DNA of 64,000 nt, from the NCBI RefSeq assembly GCF_012689525.1, contig NZ_CP051516.1, positions 1,178,001 to 1,242,000 of the forward strand, read 5' to 3'. The notes beneath the pieces were generated by a model. That model saw only the letters and a program-made list of their open reading frames with translations, searched no databases and had not been told where the DNA came from. A program made the translations under genes and the position numbers. Below are positions 27,739-36,914 of the stretch, one piece after another (positions within the stretch are counted from its first letter, which is position 1; each line of letters begins with the position of its first letter). This DNA comes from Paraburkholderia aromaticivorans (GTDB lineage: Bacteria > Pseudomonadota > Gammaproteobacteria > Burkholderiales > Burkholderiaceae).

Positions 27739-28947
27739 TCATTCCCCGAGCGCCAGCGCGCGCTTCCTTCGCACCAGCGCCGCGCCGATCGACACCGCCG
27801 CGCCGATGCCGCCCATCGTCAGCGACAGAATCACGATCAGCGGCCCGGTTTGCGTGCGCGCCGAGAACACGCTGACCAACAGGCCGGCGAGCGGCTGCGT
27901 CATGTTGTTCAGAAGGATCACCACGCCGGTCGTCTTGCCGTAGTCCTGCGGCGGAATGATTTGCTGCCGCGCGCTCCGGATGTAGACGTTGAACATCTTG
28001 TCGAAGCCGACGATCAGCAGGAAGCCGAGCGCATAGCCCCACGGCGCCGCGCTCGCGCCTGCGATCACGCCGCCCGCGCAGATCGAGACGAAGGCGACCA
28101 GTCCCAAGGTGCGTGCCGGCCATGCGGCGCGTGCGATCGTCAACAGAATCAGCACCGTGGCCACGGCGCCGGCTGTTTGCAGTCCGGCATAGTAGTGGTT
28201 CGATTGCGCGTGAAGGCCGGTCACCATGGCCGCGGACGTGGCAAGCGTCACGCCGATCACCAGATTTTCGGCGGCGGCGAGCAGCACGACTTTCTTCAGG
28301 CCTGGCAGCACCAGCACATGACGCAGCGCGATGCGCAGCGGCAGCGTCCAGTGGCCTGGTGCGAGGGGCGGCGGTTCGGCGGCGCGAAAACCGCTGGTGC
28401 GTTGCCACAGCAGCAGCGCGCCATCGGCGAGGAGAAACAGCATGCCGGTTGCGCCGACGACCCATTCCCAATGCCACAGGCCGAGCAGCAGTGCGGCGAG
28501 CATCGGACCGAGCACGAACCCCAACTGGTCGGCCAACTGCGAGTAGGCGAGCACGCGCTGAAACTGCTGCGTGCTGAAGATCTGCGGCAGCATGACTTCG
28601 CGCGCGACCAGGCCCTGGCTCGTCAATACGCCGCACACCGCCGAGAGTGCGATCAGCCAGCCGATGCCGCCGAACAACGCATAAGCGAGTATGCCGCCGA
28701 AGCATGCCAACGCCCGCACGGTCTGGCTTACGCGCATCAACCTGAGCGGCGAGATGCGGTCGCACAAGGCGCCGAAGAAAGGAAACACCAGATAGCGCGA
28801 CAGCGTTTCGATAAAGAACGCGAGGCCCGACCACGAGACCTGGTGCGTGGTCTGGAAGACGACGAGCGGCACGAGAAACAGCAGGACCTGATCGGCGAGA
28901 CGCGCGACAAACAGCGAGCAGAAGAAAGCCTGATGGTTGACGCGCAC
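27739..28947 (-). CDS. Major facilitator superfamily transporter
   Basis: A 402-residue polytopic inner-membrane protein with about 12 predicted helices and the MFS A-motif-like GALCDRISPLRLMR between helices 2 and 3. The second half carries the loop RSARQQIIPPQDYGKTTG and ends in a basic tail (RRKRALALGE). The substrate is unknown; the arrangement resembles small-molecule or siderophore exporters. No regulator gene is adjacent. It is convergent with the transglutaminase-like gene. Confidence 0.85.
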   Translation of the reverse strand: MRVNHQAFFCSLFVARLADQVLLFLVPLVVFQTTHQVSWSGLAFFIETLSRYLVFPFFGALCDRISPLRLMRVSQTVRALACFGGILAYALFGGIGWLIALSAVCGVLTSQGLVAREVMLPQIFSTQQFQRVLAYSQLADQLGFVLGPMLAALLLGLWHWEWVVGATGMLFLLADGALLLWQRTSGFRAAEPPPLAPGHWTLPLRIALRHVLVLPGLKKVVLLAAAENLVIGVTLATSAAMVTGLHAQSNHYYAGLQTAGAVATVLILLTIARAAWPARTLGLVAFVSICAGGVIAGASAAPWGYALGFLLIVGFDKMFNVYIRSARQQIIPPQDYGKTTGVVILLNNMTQPLAGLLVSVFSARTQTGPLIVILSLTMGGIGAAVSIGAALVRRKRALALGE

Positions 28948-29092
28948 CGTTCATGTCCCGCTGTTTATGGGTCGAGACCGATCCTATCAAAGATAGGGCT
29001 CTCGCGTCCTTGGCCTGCTTGCTGCGCTGTGAATGCTCAGCGCACTGCAAGCAGCCCGCGCGCCGACGGCGACGCGCGGTCAGGGGCGCACT

Positions 29093-29566
29093 TCAATCGC
29101 CGCGATAAGCCGCTTCGAGCGGCGCGATATCGAGCTTGACCATGCTCATCATCTGCTTCATCACGCGGCTCGCCTTGACGGTGTCCGGGTCACGCAGCAT
29201 CTCGCCGAGCACGTCGGGCGCGATCTGCCACGAGACGCCGAACCGGTCCTGAAGCCAGCCGCATTGCCACTCCTTGCCGCCGTCCAGGAGTTTCGTCCAG
29301 TAACGGTCGATTTCCTCCTGCGAATGGCAGTGCACGAACAGCGAAATCGCCGGCGTGAAGGGGAACTGCGGGCCACCGTTCAGGGCCGTGAACTCCTGGC
29401 CCTCGATCTCGAACGTGACGGCCAGCACGTCGCCCTCCGGCCCGGGTCCGGCGTCCGTGTAATGCATCGTGGTGGCGATGCGGGAATCGGAAAACACGGA
29501 CGTATAGAAGCGTGCGGCCTCTTCGGCATTGCCGTCGAACCACAGGCACGGCGCAATCTTTTGCAT
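29093..29566 (-). CDS. VOC-superfamily protein, PhnB/3-demethylubiquinone-methyltransferase-like
   Basis: A 157-residue protein made of one vicinal-oxygen-chelate domain. MQKIAPCLWFDGNAEEAARFY opens it, and NGGPQFPFTPAISLFVHC and GWLQDRFGVSWQIAP complete the fold. Despite a common database name, these are not shown to be methyltransferases. Most likely a metal-dependent or ligand-binding protein. Start 29566 follows GGAGGAG; the longer frame was rejected. It is 36 bases after another VOC gene. Confidence 0.84.
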   Translation of the reverse strand: MQKIAPCLWFDGNAEEAARFYTSVFSDSRIATTMHYTDAGPGPEGDVLAVTFEIEGQEFTALNGGPQFPFTPAISLFVHCHSQEEIDRYWTKLLDGGKEWQCGWLQDRFGVSWQIAPDVLGEMLRDPDTVKASRVMKQMMSMVKLDIAPLEAAYRGD

Positions 29567-29602
29567 GACGTTTCTCCTCCTTCTCACCGGACGGACCGCG
29601 CC

Positions 29603-30067
29603 TTACTTCATGGCGGCCATGGCTTGCTGGATTTCTTCCGGGCTCAGGTCGCGCTTGTGCGTGGCCAACGACCAGCTATGGCCGAACGGGTCTTTCACCT
29701 GACCGTAACGGTCGCCCCAGAACATGTCGGTGACGGGCATCACGACGGTCGCGCCGGCGTCGACGGCCTGCTTGAAGCTGGCGTCGACATCTTCCACGTA
29801 GTAGTGAATCGTGACCGGCGTGCCTTTCAGCGTATTCGGGCCGAACGACTGGTGCTCGGGCCATTCGTCGGTCAGCATCAGCATGGAATCACCGATCTTC
29901 AGCGTGGCGTGCATGACCTTGCCGCCGGGGCCGGGCAGGCGGATCTGTTCGACGGCGTTGAAGGCCTTCGTGTAGAACGCGATGGCTTCGGCGGCGTTGG
30001 CGCAGATCAGATACGGCGTGAGCGAGTGCATCCCGTCGGGGATCGGTTTGACAGCGTTGCTGGACAT
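29603..30067 (-). CDS. VOC-superfamily (glyoxalase/bleomycin-resistance-like) protein
   Basis: A 154-residue single-domain VOC protein. YLICANAAEAIAFYTKAF starts the fold and DRYGQVKDPFGHSWSLATH ends it, with metal-ligand-like His and Glu along the strands. The C-terminal DLSPEEIQQAMAAM is helical. The family includes glyoxalases and antibiotic-binding proteins, so function is open. AAGGAG precedes the start at 30067. It probably forms a two-gene transcript with the following VOC gene. Confidence 0.85.
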   Translation of the reverse strand: MSSNAVKPIPDGMHSLTPYLICANAAEAIAFYTKAFNAVEQIRLPGPGGKVMHATLKIGDSMLMLTDEWPEHQSFGPNTLKGTPVTIHYYVEDVDASFKQAVDAGATVVMPVTDMFWGDRYGQVKDPFGHSWSLATHKRDLSPEEIQQAMAAMK

Positions 30068-30220
30068 GACGGCGACTCCTTGAAGTAACAGGTTCGTGAG
30101 GTGAAAGACCGACTCGTCGAGTCAGGACTTCAACGTTACGACGAGTACATGACCGTTGAATCGACACTCCGGAAAAAATATTTTTGGCCCAGGCGTGCGG
30201 CGAGTGCACGGGCGCGCGTC

Positions 30221-31840
30221 TCAACCGGCCGGATTGTCCTCGTCCGGCGGCGCGGTGGACGGCGCCGGAATGCCGCCGCGCGGCGCGCCGAGGATGCTGA
30301 TCTGGAACGTCGGCGTCGCCGCGAGCGATTGCAGCGTGGCGTCTTCGGGAATCTGTTCGAACAGCGGCAGAATCACCGAGCCGCCGATCACCGCGCGCCG
30401 GCTGTCGTCGGCGGGCCGCAAGCCCCAGACGTCCTGATAGACGACCGGCACCGCGCTGCCGTTGCGGGTGGTGTTGCCGATATACAGCATTACATGGCCG
30501 CCGATGTAGATCAGCGTGCGCAACGGCTCGCCGTGCTGCGCCAGATAGTCGAGCCGCTGCGCGGGCGTCGACGACGACAGGTCGATAATGCGGCCGGCGT
30601 TCATCTGCGTGGACGAATGGCGCGGCAGCCAGACGCCGAACGCGGCGAAGATGCTTTGCAGTTCCGACGAACAGTCGTTGTAGAGGCCGCTATTGCCCCA
30701 GCCGTAGGGACGGCCGATCAGCGTTTTCATCAGCATCGCCAGATGGCGCGGCGTGGCGGCGAGCGGCGCCGGCGTGATTTGCGCGTCGCTCAGGGCGGCG
30801 GTGCGGATCAGCGCCTGGCCGTCGGCGTCGCGGGCTGGGACGAGTGCTTGACGCGCGGCTGCTGGCTCGGCCGAGCCGCTCGTGTTGCTGGTGTCGTTCG
30901 CCACGGGTTTGGCTTGCGTCGACCGGGCGACGTTGGCGGGCACGATCGGCAGCAGCGTGCCGGCCGGCGCGTCGAAGCGGAACACGCCGCGGCTGTCACG
31001 CACCGCCGCCGACGCCACGATCACCGCACCCAGCGATTTGCCCGTCGCGGCGCGCCATGTATCGACGAAGCGGTCGTCGGCCATGCCGACGCCGTCGCTG
31101 CGCACCCAGCCCTGCACGTCGGGCGTCTGCACGTAACGCCACGCGCCGTTGACGCTGCTGCCGAGCACGTAAAGCGGCGTGCCGGGCCGCACGGCCGAGA
31201 TCTGCAGGTTGTCGAACGGATAGCCTTCGCCGGCCAGATGGTGGTCGTAGAACGACGGGTCGGTGGTCGGCAGTTCGCGCACCATCAGGTTGCTGGTGGC
31301 GATCGCGCGGCGCTGCGTCTGATAAACGGCCGTCTGCGTGAACTGCGCGACGTTCATGTTTTGCGCGATGGCGTCGATCCACGCCTTGTCGTGCGGCCGG
31401 AAATTTTCGCCGTAACCGATGTCCGTGCCGCTCTTGCCGGTGTTATCGAACCTGGCGACGCGCCGCTGCTGCAATGCGGCAATGTCCGCGCCTTGCTGTC
31501 GATAGACGCACATCGTCACGAAGTTGGAATTCCACGGCGAGGGCGCCGCAGTGCCGGTGCCGAAGTAGCGCGCGTAGAGCGCTTTGAAGTGCGCCTGCTG
31601 ATCCGCCGGACTCAGGAACGGCTGGTCGTAGCCCGGGCTGTCCGGTTCGAGCCAGTGATCGACGTTCTGGTCGTAGTGTGCGATGGGGAACAGCGTGATG
31701 GTGTCGATCGGCGCGTGCGCGTCGTGCGTCGGCGACGGGTTGCTGCAGGCGGTGATCGCCGCGAACGCGGCGCACAGCGCGGCGGCGCGGCAGGCGTTCG
31801 GCCAGACGGCGGCAAGGCGGGATAGAACGGCAACGGGCAT
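30221..31840 (-). CDS. Lipoprotein SH3-NlpC/P60 peptidase (C40 family)
   Basis: A 539-residue cell-wall peptidase candidate. The N-terminus has a signal with lipobox-like ITACSNPS, so it is probably lipidated. A domain typical of SH3b1-type C40 proteins follows (about residues 90-230), then SH3-like segments (YVLGSSVNGAWRYVQTPDVQ and FRFDAPAGTLLPIV), then the NlpC/P60 domain with Cys in YNDCSSELQSIFAAFG and His in GGHVMLYIGNT. Such proteins cut gamma-D-Glu-DAP links of peptidoglycan in the periplasm. Start 31840 was preferred because it opens the signal peptide; the longer frame has no ribosome binding site. It is a single gene. Confidence 0.85.
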   Translation of the reverse strand: MPVAVLSRLAAVWPNACRAAALCAAFAAITACSNPSPTHDAHAPIDTITLFPIAHYDQNVDHWLEPDSPGYDQPFLSPADQQAHFKALYARYFGTGTAAPSPWNSNFVTMCVYRQQGADIAALQQRRVARFDNTGKSGTDIGYGENFRPHDKAWIDAIAQNMNVAQFTQTAVYQTQRRAIATSNLMVRELPTTDPSFYDHHLAGEGYPFDNLQISAVRPGTPLYVLGSSVNGAWRYVQTPDVQGWVRSDGVGMADDRFVDTWRAATGKSLGAVIVASAAVRDSRGVFRFDAPAGTLLPIVPANVARSTQAKPVANDTSNTSGSAEPAAARQALVPARDADGQALIRTAALSDAQITPAPLAATPRHLAMLMKTLIGRPYGWGNSGLYNDCSSELQSIFAAFGVWLPRHSSTQMNAGRIIDLSSSTPAQRLDYLAQHGEPLRTLIYIGGHVMLYIGNTTRNGSAVPVVYQDVWGLRPADDSRRAVIGGSVILPLFEQIPEDATLQSLAATPTFQISILGAPRGGIPAPSTAPPDEDNPAG

Positions 31841-32104
31841 GAGGTTCGGCGAAGAAGGTCCAGGGCACGATGATACGGTGTCGGCGCATTGTGCAGCACG
31901 TTGTACCGGCGCCGCGTCGTGCACACCCATGCACAACGCTTATGTGGTTTCATTGGGGTTCGCATCGTCCAGAGCGGCTGCGCGATACCGCGCTTCACGC
32001 GCAGGCTGCCGCAGCCGGCGAGCGTTTCACTACGCTCACTGCTCAACCCAGCGCATGGCCTCGAAACAACGTTCGTACGAGGCCGTCTAACCAAGGAGAA
32101 CAAC

Positions 32105-32530
32105 ATGCAAACCAGCGCACGCAATCAATTCGCCGGCGAAGTCACCGGACTCAAACACGGCGCCGTGAACGACGAAGTCACGCTGCGCACCCAGGACGGC
32201 CTCGAGATCGTCTCGATCATCACGCATGGCAGCGCGACGTCGCTCGGCCTCGCGGTGGGCAAGAAAGCCTTTGCGCTGGTCAAGGCGTCGTCGGTGATCG
32301 TGATGGTCGATGTCGCGAAAGAGCAGGTGTCGGCGCGCAATTGCATCGCCGGTACGGTGTCGGCGCTCACGAAGGGCGCGGTGAATTCCGAAGTGTCGAT
32401 CAGCGCCGGCGGCGCGCAGATCGCGGCGATCATCACCAATGAGAGCGTCGATCGCCTCGGCCTCGCGAACGGCAAAGCGGCAACGGCGATCTTCAAGGCA
32501 TCGAGCGTGATCATCGGCGTCGATCAGTAA
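32105..32530 (+). CDS. Di-domain molybdopterin-binding (Mop/TOBE) protein
   Basis: A 141-residue protein made of two Mop repeats of about 67 residues. ARNQFAGEVTGLKHGAVNDEV and ARNCIAGTVSALTKGAVNSEV each start a domain and each ends in KASSVI.(V/G)VD. Mop proteins bind molybdate or tungstate in a hexamer or as a storage/homeostasis protein in the cytosol. No mod transport gene is nearby, so it may act alone. The ribosome binding site AAGGAG lies about 7 bases before the start. Confidence 0.91.
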   Translation: MQTSARNQFAGEVTGLKHGAVNDEVTLRTQDGLEIVSIITHGSATSLGLAVGKKAFALVKASSVIVMVDVAKEQVSARNCIAGTVSALTKGAVNSEVSISAGGAQIAAIITNESVDRLGLANGKAATAIFKASSVIIGVDQ

Positions 32531-32722
32531 TCGTTGCGTGGTTTTTCCCGGTGGTTTCCGCTTTGCGCGGAGGCCGACGGGTCTGACGGAACCGGAAGGA
32601 AAGAGGGCTTTGCTGTGTGCCCGTCGCCGTGCGGCGCGGGCGCGCGCCGTGAAGGAAATGGCGGCTTGCTTTAAACTGCACGACTCGCTGTTCCTCTTTC
32701 CGCTTTCATCACGGACGCCGTC

Positions 32723-33223
32723 ATGTTCGAAGTCTCCTCCGCCTCGCATCTGCCCAAAGCCGCGCACTACGAAGAACTGGTCGCCCAGGCGCGCTCGCTG
32801 CTTGCCGGCGAAACCGACTGGATCGCCAACGCCGCGAATTTTGCCGCCTTCGTGTTTCATTCGCTCAACGATCTGAATTGGGCCGGCTTCTATTTCCACG
32901 ACGGCCAGGAACTGGTCGTCGGACCGTTCCAGGGCAAGCCCGCGTGCGTGCGCATCGCGCTCGGCAAGGGCGTCTGCGGCACGGCCGCGCAAACCCGTCA
33001 GACGCAGGTGGTGCGCGACGTGCACGAGTTTCCCGGCCATATCGCCTGCGATTCGGCCTCGCAATCCGAAATCGTCGTGCCGCTCGTCGCGCCGGACGGC
33101 ACGCTGATCGGCGTGTGGGATGTGGACAGCCCGAGCGTCGCGCGCTTCGACGAAGAAGACGCGAAGGGCATGGAAGCGCTGTGCGCGGTGTTCATCGAAG
33201 CAGCGCTGCCGCGCGCCGCGTAA
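32723..33223 (+). CDS. msrC: Free methionine-R-sulfoxide reductase, GAF domain
   Basis: A 166-residue protein that is a single GAF domain. Cysteines 75, 85 and 109 lie in GKPACVRI, GKGVCGTAA and HIACDSAS, with the same 10 and 24 spacing as Cys84/94/118 of E. coli fRMsr. It reduces free L-methionine-(R)-sulfoxide and so helps oxidative-stress repair in the cytosol. It is a single gene, 160 bases before the Rieske operon. The family call is strong from the three cysteines. Confidence 0.9.
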   Translation: MFEVSSASHLPKAAHYEELVAQARSLLAGETDWIANAANFAAFVFHSLNDLNWAGFYFHDGQELVVGPFQGKPACVRIALGKGVCGTAAQTRQTQVVRDVHEFPGHIACDSASQSEIVVPLVAPDGTLIGVWDVDSPSVARFDEEDAKGMEALCAVFIEAALPRAA

Positions 33224-33384
33224 AAAGCAGAACAGCGGTGCGGTGGCACCCTATGCTTTTCCGTACATAGAGTCAATGCAGTTCAGGGGATGGGTCGGCG
33301 GACCTCATCCCGCTATCGTTCTCTCCAACGCGCTCGAGACAGCTCATGAGCGCGACGAACCCCTACCAGGTTTTGGAGACACGC

Positions 33385-34449
33385 ATGAGTTCCGCCACCG
33401 CTGCCACCGCCAGCCCGCTGACATTTCAACGTTCCCCCGCATTACCCCGCAATTGCACTTTCGATAGCCACGACTGGGAGATTCTCAGCCGCTACTGGCA
33501 TCCGGTGGCGTTCGCCGCCGAAGTCACCGACAAACCCGTCAGCGTGACGCTGCTTGACGAACCGCTCGTGGTGTTCCGCTCGAACGGCCAAGTCGTGAGC
33601 GCGCGCGATATCTGTCCGCATCGCGGCGCGCCGCTCAGCCAGGGATGGGTCGACAACGGCAAGATCGTGTGTCCGTATCACGGGCTTGCGTATAACAGCG
33701 AAGGCAAGTGCAAACACATTCCGTCGCAAACGGATGGTCCGATTCCCGATCGTCTGCATCTCGTCACGCACGCGACGCAGGAAGCGTATGGGCTCGTGTG
33801 GGTGTCGCTGGGCGGCGGCCCGGAAGCCTTGCCGGAGTTTCCGTACTGGAACGATCCCGACTTCCAGCAGATCCTGCCGCCTTCAATCGACATCAACGCA
33901 TCGGCGGGACGCCAGACCGAAGGCTTTATCGACGTCGCGCATTTTGCGTGGATTCACCACGACAGTTTCGCCGACCGCCACAACCCGTTCGTGCCGCAGT
34001 ATTCGGTCGAACGGCGCGAACGTGGCATGCATGCGGAGTATGTGAGCACCGTCAGCAACTTTCCGAAATCGATGCAGCATCGCGCGCCCGAGGGGTATTT
34101 GTGGCACCGATTCTTCGAGGTGGACGTGCCGTTCTTCGCGCGTCTCACGGTGCACTTTCCCGAGAACGGCCGTCTGTCGATCCTGAACGCCGCGAGCCCG
34201 GTCTCCGCGCGTAAGACGCGTCTGTTCGTGCCGATCGTGCGTAACTTCGACAAGGACCTGCCGCTCGAGGACGTCTACGCATTCAATCGTCAGGTGTTCG
34301 AAGAAGACCGCGCCATCGTCGAGCAGCAGCGTCCGGAAGACCTGCCGATCGACCGCGCGGCGGAAGCGCCGATTCTGGCCGATCGCTCGTCGGGCGCCTA
34401 TCGGCGTGCGCTGGCCGAGATCGGTCTCGGTCAGGCTTATGTGCGCTAA
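33385..34449 (+). CDS. Rieske-type aromatic ring-hydroxylating oxygenase alpha subunit
   Basis: A 354-residue Rieske non-heme iron oxygenase. The [2Fe-2S] ligands are Cys77 and His79 (CPHR) and Cys96 and His99 (CPYHG). The mononuclear iron site is Asp183, His186 and His191 in DVAHFAWIHH. No beta subunit is nearby, so it belongs to the alpha-only group of demethylases, hydroxylases and phthalate-type enzymes; the substrate is unknown. Directly downstream are a rubredoxin and its reductase, an unusual electron source for this family. Start 33385 (ribosome binding site GGAGA) was preferred over 33346. Confidence 0.88.
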   Translation: MSSATAATASPLTFQRSPALPRNCTFDSHDWEILSRYWHPVAFAAEVTDKPVSVTLLDEPLVVFRSNGQVVSARDICPHRGAPLSQGWVDNGKIVCPYHGLAYNSEGKCKHIPSQTDGPIPDRLHLVTHATQEAYGLVWVSLGGGPEALPEFPYWNDPDFQQILPPSIDINASAGRQTEGFIDVAHFAWIHHDSFADRHNPFVPQYSVERRERGMHAEYVSTVSNFPKSMQHRAPEGYLWHRFFEVDVPFFARLTVHFPENGRLSILNAASPVSARKTRLFVPIVRNFDKDLPLEDVYAFNRQVFEEDRAIVEQQRPEDLPIDRAAEAPILADRSSGAYRRALAEIGLGQAYVR

Positions 34450-34476
34450 AGCGCGCGGTGATTCGGGAGAGAAGCC

Positions 34477-34644
34477 ATGAAAGTATGGGAATGTGTGATC
34501 TGCGGCTTTCGCTACGACGAAGCGCTGGGCCTGCCCGAAGCGGGCATTGCGCCGGGCACGAAGTGGGAAGACGTACCGGACGACTGGCTGTGCCCGGACT
34601 GCGCGACTGGCAAGCACGATTTCGAAATGCAGGTGATCGCATGA
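34477..34644 (+). CDS. Rubredoxin
   Basis: A 55-residue iron protein with Cys6 and Cys9 (CVIC) and Cys39 and Cys42 (CPDC), the four ligands of one Fe(Cys)4 centre. The aromatic core residues WEC.ICGF.Y, the LPEAGI loop and DDWLCPDC match AlkG/RubA-type rubredoxins. It carries single electrons from a flavin reductase to an oxygenase. The gene is 28 bases after the Rieske gene and its stop overlaps the start of the reductase gene by four bases (ATGA), indicating translational coupling. Confidence 0.94.
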   Translation: MKVWECVICGFRYDEALGLPEAGIAPGTKWEDVPDDWLCPDCATGKHDFEMQVIA

Positions 34645-35825
34645 CGGCCGCTCAGCAGGAGAACAACGTGTTGCCGGTGGTGATTGTCGGCACGGGCATG
34701 GCGGGTTACACGGTCGCGCGCGAGTTGCGCAAGCTCGACAGCGGCGTGCCGATCGTGATGATCAGCCGCGACGACGGCAGCTTCTATTCGAAGCCGATGT
34801 TGTCGAACGCGCTCGCGATGAAGAAAGAGCCGCATGCGCTGGCCAGTTTCGACGCGCTGGCGATGGCGGCGCAACTGGGCGCGTGGATTCGTGTGCGTCA
34901 GAAGGTCGAGCGCATTCTGCCCGCCGAGCATACGTTGGTGGTGGATAACGCCTTGGTGGCCTACGGCAAATTGGTGCTGGCCACCGGCGCCGATGCGCGT
35001 CGCTTGCGCGTGGCGGGCGACGGCGCGGACGACGTGCTGTCGATCAACGATCTCGACGATTACGCGCGCTTTCGCCTCGCCCTCACGCGTTGCCGCTCGG
35101 TAGCAATCCTCGGCGCGGGACTGATCGGCTGCGAGTTCGCGAATGATCTGGCGTCCGCCGGCTATGCGGTCGATCTGATCGATCCTGCCACCACGCCGCT
35201 GGCGCGTCTGCTGCCGCAAGAGGTCGGCGAAATTTTCGCGCGCGGCCTCGGCACCGGTGGCATCCGCTTTCATGCGGGTCGCAGCGTGAATCGGATCGAT
35301 CGCTTGCCGGATGGTTACCGGCTGAGTTTCGCCGACGCTGAACCGATCGACGCCGACCTCGTCGTGTCGGCGATCGGGCTCGCGCCGCGCACGTCGCTGG
35401 CCGGCGCGGCGGGCCTCGAAATCGATCAGGGTATCCGCACCGACGCGTGGTGCCGCACCAGCGCGCCGGACATTTACGCGCTCGGCGACTGTGCCGCGAT
35501 CGACGGCAAAGTGCAGCCTTATGTCTTGCCGATCATGCACGCCGCGCGTGCTTTAGCGCGAACCCTGGCGGGCGAGCCGACGCGGGTCGCTTTCCCGGTG
35601 ATGCCGATCACGGTGAAGACGCCCGCGACGCCCGCTGTCGTCGTCATGCCCGAAAGCGAGGGCGCGTGGTCGATTGAAACCGGCGCCGATGCGGCCGCAC
35701 ACGCGGCGCGCGCCGTCTGCAAGGGCGCCGCAAGCGAACGGCCTCTCGGCTTCGCGCTGCTCGGCGCGGCGGTGGAAGGCAAGGCGGCGCTCGTCAAGGC
35801 GATGGCCGTGGGAGGCGCGAACTAA
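34641..35825 (+). CDS. FAD-dependent rubredoxin:NAD(P) reductase
   Basis: A 394-residue flavoprotein of the pyridine-nucleotide-disulfide reductase fold. The FAD loop is [17 protein letters not shown] near the start, the NAD(P) loop is [15 protein letters not shown] near residue 160, and the second FAD motif is [11 protein letters not shown]. There is no CxxC redox pair, as expected for rubredoxin reductases (RubB/AlkT). It hands electrons from NAD(P)H to the rubredoxin. The start overlaps the rubredoxin stop, so an upstream in-frame start is not needed. It ends 96 bases before a terminator. Confidence 0.9.
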   Translation: MTAAQQENNVLPVVIVGTGMAGYTVARELRKLDSGVPIVMISRDDGSFYSKPMLSNALAMKKEPHALASFDALAMAAQLGAWIRVRQKVERILPAEHTLVVDNALVAYGKLVLATGADARRLRVAGDGADDVLSINDLDDYARFRLALTRCRSVAILGAGLIGCEFANDLASAGYAVDLIDPATTPLARLLPQEVGEIFARGLGTGGIRFHAGRSVNRIDRLPDGYRLSFADAEPIDADLVVSAIGLAPRTSLAGAAGLEIDQGIRTDAWCRTSAPDIYALGDCAAIDGKVQPYVLPIMHAARALARTLAGEPTRVAFPVMPITVKTPATPAVVVMPESEGAWSIETGADAAAHAARAVCKGAASERPLGFALLGAAVEGKAALVKAMAVGGAN

Positions 35826-35920
35826 CCCATAACAATCTTCCGTCTGACCGACCTCACTTTGTGATCGCCCGGTGTCTGAAAGGGGCCTGTCACCTCGAAG
35901 GTATCCGATGATTGCATTCG

Positions 35921-35954
35921 CGCCGCAAGCTCTTCCTGCTTGCGGCGTTTTTTT
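35921..35954 (+). terminator. Rho-independent terminator after the rubredoxin reductase gene
   Basis: CGCCGCAAGC (35921-35930) pairs with GCTTGCGGCG (35938-35947), loop of 7, followed by seven T (35948-35954). It ends the Rieske-rubredoxin-reductase unit and separates it from the convergent LysR gene. Confidence 0.85.
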
Positions 35955-35993
35955 CGTCGACGGCGGAGCGCGACGTGGTTTGGAAAAGTTTGC

Positions 35994-36914
35994 TTAGGAA
36001 GCCAGATCTTTGGCGACGCTGGCGATCAGCCTGCGCAACCATACCGCCGCCACGCTGCGATGCGTGCGATCGTGCCAGAGCTGATAGTAAGTGAGCGCGC
36101 GCGGGTCGCCGGGAACCGGTTCGATACGCAGCGGCAGCAGTTTCGTGTAGTGGGTGGCGAGCGCGCGCGTGGTGGTGAACAGCAGGTTCGAACGCGCGAG
36201 CACGTAGGGCGCCATGCCGAAGTAGGGCAGCGTCGTCGTGACCGTGCGCGACAGGCCATTGCGCGCGAGTTCGATATCGACGGTGCCCCACGCCGTGGTG
36301 TTGTAGGTCGTCACGGCCAGATGGTCGGCTTCTTCATAGACCGGCTTGCTCAGGCGGCCGGGTTTGATCGGGTGGCCGTTGCGCATCAGGCACACCAGTT
36401 CGTCCTTGCACAGCGGTTGCAAATGCAGATGATCTGGCGGCGTGCTCCAGTTGCCGATCACCAGATCGAGAAAGCCGCTTTCCAGGCCGTGTTCGTAGCC
36501 GCCGTCCACCATCATCAGATGCCTGAACTCAAGTTTGGCGTGCGGCGCTTCGCGATGAAACGCGTCGACCACGGCGGGAACGAAGAACGCGTCGAGATAA
36601 TCCGGTGAGCCGATGCGAAAGGTCTGGCTGGTGGTCGCCGGATTGAACGTCGTGGTGGGATGCAGAATCGCGGCGATACTATTCAGCGCCTGCGCGGTGG
36701 GCTCGATCAAGGTCAGCGCGTGTGCCGTGAGCACCATCCGGCTGCCGCTGCGCACCAGCAGTGGATCGCCGGTCATGTCGCGCAGTTTGCGCAGCGCCAC
36801 GCTCACGGTCGGCTGCGATTGTCCGAGCAACGCCGCCGTGCGTGAAACGCTCGATTCGGTCAGTAGCGTGTGCAGCACTTTGAGAAGGTGCGAGTCGATG
36901 ACTTCCTTGGACAT
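35994..36914 (-). CDS. LysR-family transcriptional regulator
   Basis: A 306-residue LysR-type protein. The N-terminal winged helix-turn-helix is VIDSHLLKVLHTLLTESSVS with SRTAALLGQSQPTVSVALRKL, and residues about 90-300 form the effector domain. It is convergent with the rubredoxin reductase, so control of that operon is not implied by orientation. It is divergent from the PAS-GGDEF-EAL gene across 429 bases. A perfect palindrome lies 85 bases upstream of its start and is a candidate autoregulatory site. The effector is unknown. Confidence 0.92.
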   Translation of the reverse strand: MSKEVIDSHLLKVLHTLLTESSVSRTAALLGQSQPTVSVALRKLRDMTGDPLLVRSGSRMVLTAHALTLIEPTAQALNSIAAILHPTTTFNPATTSQTFRIGSPDYLDAFFVPAVVDAFHREAPHAKLEFRHLMMVDGGYEHGLESGFLDLVIGNWSTPPDHLHLQPLCKDELVCLMRNGHPIKPGRLSKPVYEEADHLAVTTYNTTAWGTVDIELARNGLSRTVTTTLPYFGMAPYVLARSNLLFTTTRALATHYTKLLPLRIEPVPGDPRALTYYQLWHDRTHRSVAAVWLRRLIASVAKDLAS

